Assembly (NCBI RefSeq): GCF_025933915.1
Contig: NZ_JAICZA010000020.1
Coordinates: 1-46,831 of the forward strand
Direction: 5' to 3'
Source of the DNA: Mycobacterium sp.
GTDB taxonomy: Bacteria; Actinomycetota; Actinomycetes; Mycobacteriales; Mycobacteriaceae
Length of the DNA: 46,831 bases
The position numbers were made by a program, and so were the translations under genes. Below the pieces are notes generated by a model. That model did not search any database, was not told the origin of the DNA, and was given only the letters and a program-made list of their open reading frames with translations. Positions 31,555-42,925 of the stretch are shown here, one piece after another (the first letter of the stretch is position 1; each line of letters starts with the position of its first letter).

Positions 31555-32631
31555 GTGAAAGTGCTTGCTGCCATGAGCGGTGGCGTCGACTCGTCGGTCG
31601 CCGCCGCCCGGATGGTCGACGCCGGACATGACGTGGTGGGCGTGCACCTGGCGCTGTCGAGCGCGCCCGGCACGCTGCGCACCGGCTCGCGGGGGTGCTG
31701 TTCGAAGGAAGACGCTTCGGATGCGCGCCGGGTCGCCGATGTGCTCGGAATACCGTTCTATGTGTGGGATTTCGCGGAAAAATTCCAGTCAGACGTCATC
31801 GACGAATTCGTGTCGTCCTATGCCCGCGGCGAAACACCCAACCCGTGCGTGGTGTGCAACCAGAAGATCAAGTTCTCGGCGCTGTCGATGAAAGCCGTTG
31901 CGCTCGGGTTCGACACGGTGGCCACCGGTCATTACGCCCGCCTTGCCGGCGGGCGACTGCGCCGCGCCGTGGACCACGACAAGGACCAGTCCTATGTGCT
32001 GGCCGTGCTGAGCGCCGAGCAGTTGCGCCACGCGGCGTTCCCGATCGGTGACACCCCCAAGTCGCAGATCCGCGCCGAGGCAGCCCGGCGCGGGCTGGCC
32101 GTCGCCGAAAAGCCGGACAGTCACGACATCTGCTTCATCCCGTCGGGCGACACCCGCGCCTTCCTGGGTGCGCGCATCGGGGTCCGCCCCGGCGCCGTGG
32201 TCAACGCCGACGGGACGGTGCTCGCCGAGCACGACGGGGTGCACGGCTTCACCATCGGCCAGCGCAAAGGGCTCGGCATCGCCGGGCCGGGTCCCGACGG
32301 TCGCCCGCGCTACGTGACCGCGATCGACGCCGACACCGCGACCGTGCGGGTGGGGGAGGCGGCCGATCTCGACATCCGCGAACTGGTCGGGCGGGCACCG
32401 GTATTCACCTCGGGTGTGGCGCCGTCGGGCCCGGTGGGGTGCGCGGTTCAGGTGCGCGCGCACGGCGAAACAGCCGACGCCGTAGCCGAACTCGTCGCCG
32501 ACGAACTGGTCGTGCGACTGCGCGTCCCGCTGCGCGGTGTCGCGCCGGGCCAGACGCTGGTGCTGTACCGGCCCGACCCCGACGGGGACGAGGTGCTCGG
32601 CAGCGCCGTCATCGCGCGAACGTCGCGCTGA
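31555..32631 (+). CDS. mnmA: tRNA 2-thiouridine(34) synthase MnmA
   Basis: This 358-aa enzyme adds sulfur to U34 of tRNAs for Lys, Glu and Gln using the persulfide from IscS. The PP-loop is [16 protein letters not shown] at the N-terminus. The catalytic cysteines are in [12 protein letters not shown] and [31 protein letters not shown] and a C-terminal beta-barrel complete the family layout. GTG 31555 follows the iscS stop with no gap. It is convergent with the LpqA-like gene (7 bp apart). Confidence 0.96.
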   Translation: MKVLAAMSGGVDSSVAAARMVDAGHDVVGVHLALSSAPGTLRTGSRGCCSKEDASDARRVADVLGIPFYVWDFAEKFQSDVIDEFVSSYARGETPNPCVVCNQKIKFSALSMKAVALGFDTVATGHYARLAGGRLRRAVDHDKDQSYVLAVLSAEQLRHAAFPIGDTPKSQIRAEAARRGLAVAEKPDSHDICFIPSGDTRAFLGARIGVRPGAVVNADGTVLAEHDGVHGFTIGQRKGLGIAGPGPDGRPRYVTAIDADTATVRVGEAADLDIRELVGRAPVFTSGVAPSGPVGCAVQVRAHGETADAVAELVADELVVRLRVPLRGVAPGQTLVLYRPDPDGDEVLGSAVIARTSR

Positions 32632-32638
32632 TTGCGGG

Positions 32639-33283
32639 CTAGCGCGGCACGTTCGCGGCGAGGTTCGTCATCACGATGTCGGACACCGATTGGGCGAAGC
32701 CGCAGAAGGTGACCTCCAGCATGGCCACGGACAGGATCCGGTAGTCGCGGCCGCAGCCGCCGGGCCGCAGGTGCAGCGTGGCGTCATCGGCATTCCAGTC
32801 GCCGACGTAGAGCTGCCCACCCGAGCCGTTCGCGCAGTCCCCGACGGTGCCCACCAGGGTGTTGAACGCGCCCCGGGCGGTCTCGGCATCGCGATAGGCG
32901 GCGGCCCCCTCGGAGATCAACGCGCCGTGGGGTGGATCCTGAAAGGTCGTCTTGTGGAACGCTTCGAGATCGTGCCCAAAGGTCGCCGTCTCGTCGTAGA
33001 TGAACCGGCACTCGCGCGGCGCGGTCTCGGCCAGTGCGTCGATGTCCACCGGGCTGGTGCCGTCCATCGAGGGGATGATGGTCAGGTGTTCACCGGCGCC
33101 GGTGATCGCGCGCATCCGCGACTGGTCGAGCAGGATCGTGTCGACGTTCACGCCCTGCACCACCCTGCGGTTGGCGTCGGGACCCGCCGCGGCCGCGCCG
33201 TCCACCACCCGGGTGCACGACACCGCCAGCAGCGCCGCCCCACACCACAGCGGTAGCCTCGCCAACTTCGCCTTCTGTGACAC
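32639..33283 (-). CDS. lpqA: LpqA-like lipoprotein with PknH-like sensor domain
   Basis: This 214-aa exported protein has a signal peptide (LARLPLWCGAALLAVSC) ending in a lipobox-like AVSC. The mature part has CRFIYDETATFGHDLEAF, DPPHGALISEGAAAYRDAETA and LRPGGCGRDYRILSVAMLEVTFCGF, the pattern of mycobacterial PknH-like extracellular sensor domains with paired cysteines. GTG 33283 is chosen because GGAGGG lies ten bases upstream; longer in-frame sequence has no leader. The neighbouring MetE-like gene matches Rv3016-Rv3015c. Confidence 0.8.
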   Translation of the reverse strand: MSQKAKLARLPLWCGAALLAVSCTRVVDGAAAAGPDANRRVVQGVNVDTILLDQSRMRAITGAGEHLTIIPSMDGTSPVDIDALAETAPRECRFIYDETATFGHDLEAFHKTTFQDPPHGALISEGAAAYRDAETARGAFNTLVGTVGDCANGSGGQLYVGDWNADDATLHLRPGGCGRDYRILSVAMLEVTFCGFAQSVSDIVMTNLAANVPR

Positions 33284-33381
33284 CGTTATGCACCCCTCCG
33301 GGATGAACCTACCCGCGCGGCCTCCCCGCACACAGACCCCTGCCGACGGGTGGCTCGGGTGGCGTCGAATACGGTTGGCCG

Positions 33382-34419
33382 GTGAGTGTTTTCGCCCATC
33401 GGTTCGCGACGGCCAGCGGTGTCGGTTCGTGGCCCGGCAGCGCCGCACGGGAGGCCGCGGCGGTCGTCGTCGGCGAATTGGCGGGCGCGCTGGCGCACAT
33501 CGTCGAGCTGCCGGCGCGCGGGGTGGGTGCCGACATGCTCGGCCGGGCCGGCGCGCTGTTGGTCGACGTCGCCATCGACACGGTGCCGCGCGGCTACCGC
33601 CTCGCCGCCCGGCCCGGCGCGGTCACCCGCCGCGCCATCAGCCTTCTCGACGAGGACATGGACGCGCTCGAGGAGGCCTGGGAAGCCGCCGGCCTGCGTG
33701 GTGACGGCCGCGTGGTCAAGGTGCAGGCGCCGGGGCCCATCACGCTGGCCGCCGGGCTCGAACTCGCCAACGGGCACCGGGCGATCACCGACCGCGGGGC
33801 GCTGCGCGACCTGACGGCGTCGCTGGCCGAAGGCGTGGCCGCGCACCGTGCGCAGATGTCGCGGCGTCTCGAGACACCGGTGGTAGTTCAGTTCGATGAG
33901 CCGTCGCTGCCAAAAGCGTTGGGCGGTGGTCTGAAAGGCGTGACCGCACTCAGCCCGGTGGCGCCGCTCGACGAGGCGGTGGCGGGCAGCCTGCTCGACA
34001 CCTGCGCCCACACGGTGGGCGCTGAGGTGCTGCTGCACTGCTGTGCCCCCGGCATTCCATGGGACCTGTTGCAGGGCAGCACGTTCAGCGCGGTATCCGT
34101 CGATGCGGGCACGTTGAGCGCGGCGGATCTCGACGGTATCGCCGCATTCGTCGAGTCGGATCGCACCGTCATGTTGGGGGTCATCGCCACCGGCGCCTCT
34201 GTGACCCCGCCGCGGCGGCTTTCGGCGGAGGAGGTCGCCGCCGCGGTGGTCGCGGTGACCGATCGCCTCGGGTTCGCCCGCGCGGCACTGCGTGAACGCA
34301 TCGGCATCACCCCGGCGTGTGGCCTGGCGGGCGCCACACCCGAGTGGGCTCGCACCGCGATCGAACTCGCCCGCAAGGCGGCCCAGATGTTCGCCGAGGA
34401 TCCCGACGCCATCGAATAG
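33382..34419 (+). CDS. MetE-like methionine synthase C-terminal protein (Rv3015c-like)
   Basis: This 345-aa protein resembles the C-terminal barrel of cobalamin-independent methionine synthase. It carries ATASGVGSWPGSAAREAA at the start, KVQAPGPITLAAGLEL, VVVQFDEPSLP, LLHCCAPGIPW (His/Cys zinc ligands) and ITPACGLAGATPEW (second Cys). It lacks the N-terminal half of full MetE, as do related single-domain actinobacterial proteins. GTG 33382. Whether it makes methionine or another methyl transfer is not shown. Confidence 0.85.
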   Translation: MSVFAHRFATASGVGSWPGSAAREAAAVVVGELAGALAHIVELPARGVGADMLGRAGALLVDVAIDTVPRGYRLAARPGAVTRRAISLLDEDMDALEEAWEAAGLRGDGRVVKVQAPGPITLAAGLELANGHRAITDRGALRDLTASLAEGVAAHRAQMSRRLETPVVVQFDEPSLPKALGGGLKGVTALSPVAPLDEAVAGSLLDTCAHTVGAEVLLHCCAPGIPWDLLQGSTFSAVSVDAGTLSAADLDGIAAFVESDRTVMLGVIATGASVTPPRRLSAEEVAAAVVAVTDRLGFARAALRERIGITPACGLAGATPEWARTAIELARKAAQMFAEDPDAIE

Positions 34420-34456
34420 GCAACCAATCGGGTTTCGCGTCGGCGTCCTCGGATAG

Positions 34457-36547
<2,091 letters not shown>

Positions 36548-36551
36548 GCCG

Positions 36552-37664
36552 ATGAGCGGTCGGTACGGTGATTCCACCCGCAGCCTCAAAGCCGTTAATT
36601 CACGAGCGGTTTCGGGTCAACCGGTCGCGCCTCAGCCGGTGCTCGCCGCCACGTACCACCTCGCCAGCGACGAAGCCGCCGCCTCAGATGACTACGGCCG
36701 CAGCTCCAATCCGACCTGGCGGCAACTGGAATCCGCGCTCGCCGAGCTGGAGGGCGCGGCCGGCGCTGTGGTGTTCGGCTCGGGGATGGCGGCCATCAGC
36801 GCCGTGCTGCGGGCAGCGGCGACACCCGGGTCGACCGTGGTGGTGCCGGCCGACGGCTATTACCAGGTGCGCCGCCTCGCCTCCGAGGACCTGGCGCCCG
36901 CGGGCGTGACGGTCATCGAGGCGTCGAGTGGGCAGATCTATGACGCGGCGGCCGGAGCCGACGTGGTGCTGGCCGAAACCCCCACCAATCCCGCGCTGGA
37001 CGTGGTTGACCTGCACCGGCTGGCGACCATCTGCCACGCGCGCGGCGCACGCCTGGTCGTCGACAACACCGCCGCCACGCCGTTGGGACAGCAGCCGCTG
37101 TCGTTGGGCGCCGACGCGGTGGTGGCCAGCGCTACCAAGTCCCTGTCCGGTCATAGCGACCTGCTGGCCGGCTACGTCGCCACCAATCGGCCCGAGTTGC
37201 TCGCCGCCGCCGAGCGCCAACGACTGCTCGCCGGCGCGATACTGGGCGGGTTCGAGGCATGGCTTCTGTTGCGCAGCCTGGAAACCGCCGGTTTGCGATT
37301 CGAGCGCCAATGCCAGAACGCGCGGGCGGTGGCGACGATGCTGGCCCGCCATCCGGCGGTGCGAGCCGTTCGTTATCCGGGGTTGGCCGACGACCCGGCG
37401 CATCCCGTGGCCATGGCGCAGATGCGGCGTTTCGGAGGTCTGCTCTGCGTCGAACTGGCAGACGCCGCCGCGGTGCACGCACTCGTCGACGCCAGCGAGC
37501 TGCTCATCGCCGCCACCAGCTTCGGCGGCCTGCACACCTCGGTGGACCGGCGCGCGCGCTGGGGCGACGCCGTCGCCGACGGGGTCGCGCGCATCTCGCT
37601 GGGAATCGAAGACACCGAAGACCTTGTCGCCGACATCGAACGCGCGCTCATGACCTCCCGATAA
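36552..37664 (+). CDS. Cystathionine gamma-lyase/synthase-like PLP enzyme
   Basis: This 370-aa Cys/Met-metabolism PLP enzyme has DDYGRSSNPTWRQLESALAELE, VFGSGMAAISAVLR, VVVPADGYYQVRR, AETPTNPALDVVDL, DNTAATPLGQQPL and the PLP lysine in SATKSLSGHSDLLAG. Residues typical of transsulfuration enzymes are kept, but whether it is a lyase or synthase is not clear. ATG 36552 follows ligA by 4 bp, so it is probably co-transcribed. This gene and the following efflux genes do not belong to the M. tuberculosis order here. Confidence 0.85.
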   Translation: MSGRYGDSTRSLKAVNSRAVSGQPVAPQPVLAATYHLASDEAAASDDYGRSSNPTWRQLESALAELEGAAGAVVFGSGMAAISAVLRAAATPGSTVVVPADGYYQVRRLASEDLAPAGVTVIEASSGQIYDAAAGADVVLAETPTNPALDVVDLHRLATICHARGARLVVDNTAATPLGQQPLSLGADAVVASATKSLSGHSDLLAGYVATNRPELLAAAERQRLLAGAILGGFEAWLLLRSLETAGLRFERQCQNARAVATMLARHPAVRAVRYPGLADDPAHPVAMAQMRRFGGLLCVELADAAAVHALVDASELLIAATSFGGLHTSVDRRARWGDAVADGVARISLGIEDTEDLVADIERALMTSR

Positions 37665-37711
37665 GGGACATACCGACGCCGCACGCACCGGGCGGCTCTA
37701 TCGTGGGCTGT

Positions 37712-38308
37712 ATGACCCAGACGGCCGAGGAGTGCGGGCAGGCGTCGCCGTGGTCGCCGCGCGAGGCCGAGATACTGGCGGTGACCCTGCGGCTGTTGCA
37801 GGAACACGGCTATGACCAACTGACGGTGGACGCGGTGGCCAACGCCGCCCGCGCCAGCAAGGCCACGGTGTACCGGCGCTGGCCGTCCAAGGCCGAACTC
37901 GTGTTGGCCGCCTTCATCGAAGGCGTCCGCCAGGTGGCCGTCCCGCCGAATACCGGCACGCTGCGCGGCGACCTGCTGAGCCTGGGGGAGACCATCACCC
38001 AGGAGTGCGGGCAGCACGCCACCACCATCCGCGCGGTGATGGTCGAGGTGTCGCGCCACCCGGCGCTCAACGAGGCGATGCAGCACCAATTCCTCGACCA
38101 GCGCAAAGCCATGATCCAGCACGTGCTGCACCAGGCCGTCGACCGGGGCGAGATCGCCGACGATGTCATCACCGACGAACTCTGGGACTTGTTGCCCGGC
38201 TATCTCATCTTTCGGTCGATCATCCCCGGTCGCCCACCCACCCGCGGCACCGTGCAGGCGTTCGTGGACGGGTTCCTGATCCCGGGCCTGACCAGGACCA
38301 TCGGGTAA
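37712..38308 (+). CDS. TetR-family repressor
   Basis: This 198-aa regulator has an N-terminal helix-turn-helix (ILAVTLRLLQEHGYDQLTVD, AVANAARASKATVYRRWPSK) and a C-terminal all-helical ligand domain with TetR_C-type features (ITDELWDLLPGYLIFRSIIPG). ATG 37712 lies 47 bp after the PLP enzyme. A perfect 10-bp palindrome in the mmpS promoter (38367-38391) is its likely binding site, so I infer repression of the mmpS-mmpL pump relieved by an unknown ligand. Confidence 0.92.
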   Translation: MTQTAEECGQASPWSPREAEILAVTLRLLQEHGYDQLTVDAVANAARASKATVYRRWPSKAELVLAAFIEGVRQVAVPPNTGTLRGDLLSLGETITQECGQHATTIRAVMVEVSRHPALNEAMQHQFLDQRKAMIQHVLHQAVDRGEIADDVITDELWDLLPGYLIFRSIIPGRPPTRGTVQAFVDGFLIPGLTRTIG

Positions 38309-38362
38309 CGACGCCGGCATTTCGCGTTAACCCGGATGGGGAAATATATACGCCCGCGTCTC

Positions 38363-38391
38363 TTGTACAGTACGGTCCCGTACCGTACTGT
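38363..38391 (+). promoter_or_regulatory. Promoter and TetR operator of mmpS-mmpL
   Basis: ACAGTACGGT (38367-38376) and ACCGTACTGT (38382-38391) form a perfect palindrome with a 5-bp centre. It covers a possible -35 TTGTAC (38363-38368) and, after 17 bases, -10 TACTGT (38386-38391), so binding would block RNA polymerase. The TetR gene lies immediately upstream. Confidence 0.75.
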
Positions 38392-38411
38392 CGTAGCTGT
38401 CGATCACGCTT

Positions 38412-38480
38412 ATGACGTTGGCAGCCGCGCTCGGCTTGGGCGCGTTCCTGTCGCCCGATATTCGAAAGGCTAACGGGTGA
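38412..38480 (+). CDS. Short upstream ORF (22 aa) coupled to mmpS
   Basis: ATG 38412 begins a 22-residue peptide, MTLAAALGLG then AFLSPDIRKANG, whose stop overlaps the mmpS GTG (GTGA). The predicted transcript starts near 38398, so this would be its first ORF. Translation would bring ribosomes to the weak mmpS start. It could be a leader peptide or the relic of a longer N-terminus. Confidence 0.4.
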   Translation: MTLAAALGLGAFLSPDIRKANG

Positions 38481-38923
38481 AAGGCTTTTCGATGGCTTCC
38501 CTGCTCAAGCGAGGGTGGATGGTGATCGTCGCCGTGCTCGTCGTCGCGCTCGCGGGATTCGGGATCTACCGCCTGCACGGAATATTCGGCTCGCACGACA
38601 CCACGTCGGCCGACAGCGGCCTGTCCAACCAGATCGTCCCCTTCAACCCCAAGCAGGTGGTGCTCGAGGTCTTCGGCGCTCCGGGCGCGGTGGCGACCAT
38701 CAACTACCTGGACGTCAACGCCCAGCCGCAGCAAGTCAAAGACGCCCCGTTGCCGTGGTCGTTCACCATCACCACCACGGAGCCCGCGGTCATCGGCAAC
38801 GTCGTGGCGCAGGGCAACGGAGACACCCTCGGCTGTCGTATCACCGTCAACGGTGAAGTGAAAGACCAACGCACGGTTAACAAAGTCGACGCCTACGCCT
38901 TCTGTCTGGATAAATCTGGATGA
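38477..38923 (+). CDS. MmpS family protein
   Basis: This 148-aa protein has one N-terminal membrane helix (GWMVIVAVLVVALAGFGIYRL) and a periplasmic beta-sandwich with the MmpS motifs QVVLEVFGAPGAVATINYLD, PLPWSFTITTTEPAVIGNVVAQ and GCRITVNGEVKDQ. MmpS proteins are accessory subunits for MmpL exporters. GTG 38477 overlaps the upstream short ORF and the stop overlaps mmpL by ATGA. Confidence 0.95.
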   Translation: MKGFSMASLLKRGWMVIVAVLVVALAGFGIYRLHGIFGSHDTTSADSGLSNQIVPFNPKQVVLEVFGAPGAVATINYLDVNAQPQQVKDAPLPWSFTITTTEPAVIGNVVAQGNGDTLGCRITVNGEVKDQRTVNKVDAYAFCLDKSG

Positions 38924-41829
38924 GCAACGATCAACAGCCGCGGTCGTTCGTACCGCGCACCATCCGCCGGTTCGCGCTGCCGATCCTGCTGTTCTGGGTG
39001 GCGCTGGCCGCGATCACGAACATCGCGGTGCCGCAGCTGGAAGAAGTGGGGAAGACCCACAATGTGGCGCTGAACTCGCCCGACGCGCCGTCGCTCAAGG
39101 CGATCAAGCGCATCGGCGAAAAATTCCATGAGTTCGACACCGACAGCTCGGCCATGATCGTGCTGGAAGGTGACAAGCCGCTCGGCGCCGACGCCCACCG
39201 GTTCTACGACGAGATGGTCGGCAAGCTCGAGCGGGACAAGAAGCACGTCGAGCACGTTCAGGATTTCTGGGGCGACACCCTGACCGCGGCGGGATCGCAG
39301 AGCGGCGACGGCAAGGCCGCCTACGTCCAGCTGTTTCTGGCGGGTAATCAGGGCTCGGCGCTGGCCAACGAGGGCGTCGGGGCCGTGCGCGACATCGTCG
39401 AGCACATGAAGCCACCGCCGGGTGTCAGGGCCTATGTGACCGGCGCGGCGCCATTGATTTCCGATCAGTTCGACGTCGGCAGCAAGGGGACGGCCAAGGT
39501 CACCGGGATAACCGTCGGGGTGATCGCGGCGATGTTGTTCTTCGTCTACCGATCGGTGCTCACCACCCTGCTGGTGCTGACGACGGTGTTGATCGAAATG
39601 TCGGCCGCCCGAGGCCTTGTCGCGTTTCTCGGAAACGCCGGGGTCATCGGGTTGTCGACGTACGCGACGAATCTGTTGACGCTGCTCGTGATTGCCGCGG
39701 GCACCGACTACGCGATATTTTTCGTGGGCCGCTACCAGGAAGCGCGCGGAAGCGGTGAGGATCGCGAAAAGGCTTTCTACACCATGTATCACGGCACCAC
39801 GCACATCGTCCTGGGTTCTGGACTCACGGTTGCCGGCGCCGTGGCCTGTCTGGGCTTCACCCGGCTGCCGTACTTCCAAAGCCTGGGTATCCCAGCATCA
39901 TTGGGCATCCTCGTCGCACTGTTCGCCGCGCTCACCCTGGGGCCCGCGATCCTCACCCTGGGCGCCAAGGTGGGCATCTTCGACCCCAAGCGGGCGATCA
40001 GAACCAGAGGCTGGCGGCGGATCGGCACCGCCATCGTCCGCTGGCCCGGCGCCGTTCTCGCGGCGGCCTGCGCGCTGGCCCTGGTGGGGCTGCTCGCCCT
40101 GCCCGGATACAAGACCAGTTACGACACCCGTCCCTACATGCCCGCCAGCGCGCCGGCCAACATCGGGTACGCCGCCGCCGAGAAGCATTTCTCGCGGGCC
40201 CGGCTGGAGCCCGAATTGCTGATGGTCGAAACCGATCACGACATGCGTAACCCGGAAAGCATGCTCATCCTGGACAAGGTGGCCAAGGCGGTGTTTCATG
40301 TCCCCGGCGTCGCGCAGGTGCAGACCATCACCAGGCCGTTGGGCACCCCGCTCGTGCACAGCTCGCTGGCGTTCGTGGTCAGCAATTCCAGCGCGGCGCA
40401 GCAGCAAAACCTGACCTACCAACGAGATCGGGCCGACGATGCCCTCAAGCAGGCCAACGAACTGGCCAAGACGATCAACATCTTGAAGCAGCAGTACGCA
40501 TTGCAGCAGCAGCTCGCCGAAGCCACGCACAGTGAGACCCAGAGCTTTCACGACACGATCACCACGATCAATGAACTGCGCGACAAGCTCGCCAATCTCG
40601 ACGACTTCCTGCGACCGATCCGCGGCTATTTCTATTGGGAGAAGCACTGCTACGACATTCCCGCCTGCTTTGCGATGCGGTCCACTTTCGAGGCCCTCGA
40701 CGCCACCGACCAGCTCAGTGAAAAGTTCACCGACCTCGTCGCGACGTTGGACAAACTCGATGCGCTGCAGCCGAAGCTGGTGGAGCTGATACCGCCCCAG
40801 ATCCAAAGCCAGGAAACCAACCGCGATCTGAGTCTGGCCAATTACGCCACGCTGTCCGGCATCTACGCGCAGACCGCGGCCGCGATCGACAACGCGACGG
40901 CGCTGGGCCGAGCCTTCGACGCGGCCAAGAACGACGACACCTTCTATCTGCCGCCCGAGGTCTTCAACAACCCCGACTTCAAGCGCGGGCTGAGATTGTT
41001 CCTCTCGCCCGACGGCAAGGCCGCCCGGATGATCGTCACGCACGAAGGTGATCCCGCCACGCCCCAAGGTATTTCGCACATCGATCCGATGGCCAAGGCC
41101 GCGCATGAGGCCCTGAAGGGGACCCCGATGGCGGGCGCGGGAATCTATCTCGGCGGGACCGCCGCGACCTACAAGGACATCCAGGACGGCGCCAAGTACG
41201 ACCTGATGATCGTGGCGTTCGCGGCGCTGAGCCTGATCCTGCTGATCATGATGATCATCACGCGCAGCCTGATCGCCGCGCTTGTCATCGTGGGCACGGT
41301 GGCCCTGTCGCTGGGCGCCTCGTTCGGGCTCTCGGTTCTGGTCTGGCAGTACATATTTGGCATTCAGCTGTATTGGGTGGTGCTCGCGCTGGCCGTGATC
41401 CTGCTTCTCGCGGTCGGATCCGACTACAACCTGCTGTTGATCTCCCGGTTCAAGGAGGAAATTCATGCCGGTTTGAACACCGGCATCATCCGGGCGATGG
41501 CGGGCTCGGGATCGGTGGTGACCTCGGCCGGCATCGTTTTCGCCGTCACCATGTGCGCGTTCGTGTTCAGCGGCTTTCAGGTTCTCGGTCAGATCGGCAC
41601 CACGATCGGCCTCGGCTTGTTGTTCGACACCCTGATCGTGCGCTCATTCATGACGCCTTCCGTCGCAAGGATTCTCGGGCGCTGGTTCTGGTGGCCGCAG
41701 CGGGTGCGTCCGCGTCCGGCCAGCACGATGCTGCGGCCCTACGGTCCGCGGCCGGCGGTGCGTCAGCTGCTGCTGTGGGACGACGACGACCCGGTGGCGA
41801 TGTCCGGGGCGAAGTCGCGCACGCGCTAG
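38920..41829 (+). CDS. MmpL family RND transporter
   Basis: This 969-aa inner-membrane exporter has two repeats. The first periplasmic domain is about residues 45-190, the second, with a long coiled-coil insert (NLTYQRDRADDALKQANELA), about 420-760. The proton-relay dyads are intact: IAAGTDYAIFFVGRYQE and LAVGSDYNLLLISRFKEE. The coiled-coil and the paired mmpS place it with the MmpL4/MmpL5-type siderophore and drug exporters rather than with MmpL3. Its end overlaps the convergent ACT-domain gene by 4 bp. The substrate is not determined. Confidence 0.95.
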   Translation: MSNDQQPRSFVPRTIRRFALPILLFWVALAAITNIAVPQLEEVGKTHNVALNSPDAPSLKAIKRIGEKFHEFDTDSSAMIVLEGDKPLGADAHRFYDEMVGKLERDKKHVEHVQDFWGDTLTAAGSQSGDGKAAYVQLFLAGNQGSALANEGVGAVRDIVEHMKPPPGVRAYVTGAAPLISDQFDVGSKGTAKVTGITVGVIAAMLFFVYRSVLTTLLVLTTVLIEMSAARGLVAFLGNAGVIGLSTYATNLLTLLVIAAGTDYAIFFVGRYQEARGSGEDREKAFYTMYHGTTHIVLGSGLTVAGAVACLGFTRLPYFQSLGIPASLGILVALFAALTLGPAILTLGAKVGIFDPKRAIRTRGWRRIGTAIVRWPGAVLAAACALALVGLLALPGYKTSYDTRPYMPASAPANIGYAAAEKHFSRARLEPELLMVETDHDMRNPESMLILDKVAKAVFHVPGVAQVQTITRPLGTPLVHSSLAFVVSNSSAAQQQNLTYQRDRADDALKQANELAKTINILKQQYALQQQLAEATHSETQSFHDTITTINELRDKLANLDDFLRPIRGYFYWEKHCYDIPACFAMRSTFEALDATDQLSEKFTDLVATLDKLDALQPKLVELIPPQIQSQETNRDLSLANYATLSGIYAQTAAAIDNATALGRAFDAAKNDDTFYLPPEVFNNPDFKRGLRLFLSPDGKAARMIVTHEGDPATPQGISHIDPMAKAAHEALKGTPMAGAGIYLGGTAATYKDIQDGAKYDLMIVAFAALSLILLIMMIITRSLIAALVIVGTVALSLGASFGLSVLVWQYIFGIQLYWVVLALAVILLLAVGSDYNLLLISRFKEEIHAGLNTGIIRAMAGSGSVVTSAGIVFAVTMCAFVFSGFQVLGQIGTTIGLGLLFDTLIVRSFMTPSVARILGRWFWWPQRVRPRPASTMLRPYGPRPAVRQLLLWDDDDPVAMSGAKSRTR

Positions 41830-42482
41830 CGCAGCATGGTGGCGACGATCCCGGCGAGGTAGCCGAGCCGGGCGACCTCGGAAGGACGGAATTCGGGGCC
41901 GGGGCGGCCGAGCACCACCGCGGTGTGCGGGTCCCCCAGCGGCGCCGCGACCATCGTCATGTCCATATCGCGCCACGCCTTGGGCACCCACTCGGCGTCG
42001 CTGTCCAGCGGCACGGCCCGCTCAAGCGGCAGCCAGGGGGCCGAGTCCGCCTTGGTTTCCGGGGCGCCCGGACTGGCGGCCAGGCGCCGTAGCTCGGCGC
42101 CCGCACTGCGCAACACCGTGCACCAGCTGACGCGCAAGACCCGGGGCGCCTCGTTGGCCAGCACCTGCAGCTTCGACGCCGTGTCGCGGGCCGCGGCGAC
42201 GTGGTCGAGCAGCTCCAGCTCGCGATGCGCCTCCAGCAGACCGGTGTGCGGACGCACGCTGTCCACCCGGACCCCGGACAGCGACTCGGCGGCGGTGATC
42301 AGCGAGTCCGGCATCGCCCCCGGCGGCAGCTCGATGACCAGGTCGTCGATCGCATAACCCGAGCTTCGCTCCACGACGTCGAGCGACAAGATGTCGGCCC
42401 CCACCGAACCGAGCGCCACCGCCAGCGATCCCAGGCTGCCTGGGCGGTCGGCCAGCTCGATGCGCAACAGATAGGAGGGCAC
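41826..42482 (-). CDS. ACT-domain protein (Rv3013-like)
   Basis: This 218-aa protein begins with an ACT domain, [20 protein letters not shown] followed by [13 protein letters not shown], with the ligand loop around DRPGSL. The C-terminal part ([40 protein letters not shown]) resembles a regulatory GAF-like tail. GTG 42482 has AGGAGGG-like sequence overlapping its start and gives the length of Rv3013. ACT proteins sense amino acids; the ligand is unknown. It is divergent from gatCA. Confidence 0.85.
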   Translation of the reverse strand: MPSYLLRIELADRPGSLGSLAVALGSVGADILSLDVVERSSGYAIDDLVIELPPGAMPDSLITAAESLSGVRVDSVRPHTGLLEAHRELELLDHVAAARDTASKLQVLANEAPRVLRVSWCTVLRSAGAELRRLAASPGAPETKADSAPWLPLERAVPLDSDAEWVPKAWRDMDMTMVAAPLGDPHTAVVLGRPGPEFRPSEVARLGYLAGIVATMLR

Positions 42483-42625
42483 GGCCAACACTGTTGCACA
42501 GCGATGTGTCGGCGGCATGTCGGCTTGATCGGTTCGGGCCCCGTCCGCCGGCGACTGTGAAGCCGGCCGCACGATGGGCAACGGGCGTGCGGCTGGCCGC
42601 ACGCTCGCGGCTAGGCTTTCGGATC

Positions 42626-42925
42626 GTGTCCCAGATCTCCCGCGACGAGGTAGCGCACCTGGCCCGGCTGTCCCGGCTGGCCTTGACCGACGGCGAGCTC
42701 GACAGCTTCGCCGGCCAACTCGACGCCATCTTGAGCCACGTCAGCCAGGTGCAGGCGGTCGATGTCGCCGGCGTCGAAGCGACCGACAACCCGCTCAAGG
42801 GTGTGAACGTCACCCGCCCCGACCAGCCGGCACCCTGCCTGACGCAGGCCGAGGCGCTGGCCGAGGCGCCCGCCGCCGTCGATGGTCGCTTCGCGGTCCC
42901 GCAGATTCTGGGGGACAGCGAGTGA
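42626..42925 (+). CDS. gatC: Glutamyl-tRNA(Gln)/aspartyl-tRNA(Asn) amidotransferase subunit C
   Basis: This 99-aa protein holds GatA and GatB together in the amidotransferase that makes Gln-tRNA(Gln), and Asn-tRNA(Asn) where needed. Motifs are [39 protein letters not shown] and the C-terminal [14 protein letters not shown] 42626 is chosen because the in-frame sequence upstream is intergenic. Its stop overlaps gatA by GTGA. Confidence 0.95.
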   Translation: MSQISRDEVAHLARLSRLALTDGELDSFAGQLDAILSHVSQVQAVDVAGVEATDNPLKGVNVTRPDQPAPCLTQAEALAEAPAAVDGRFAVPQILGDSE

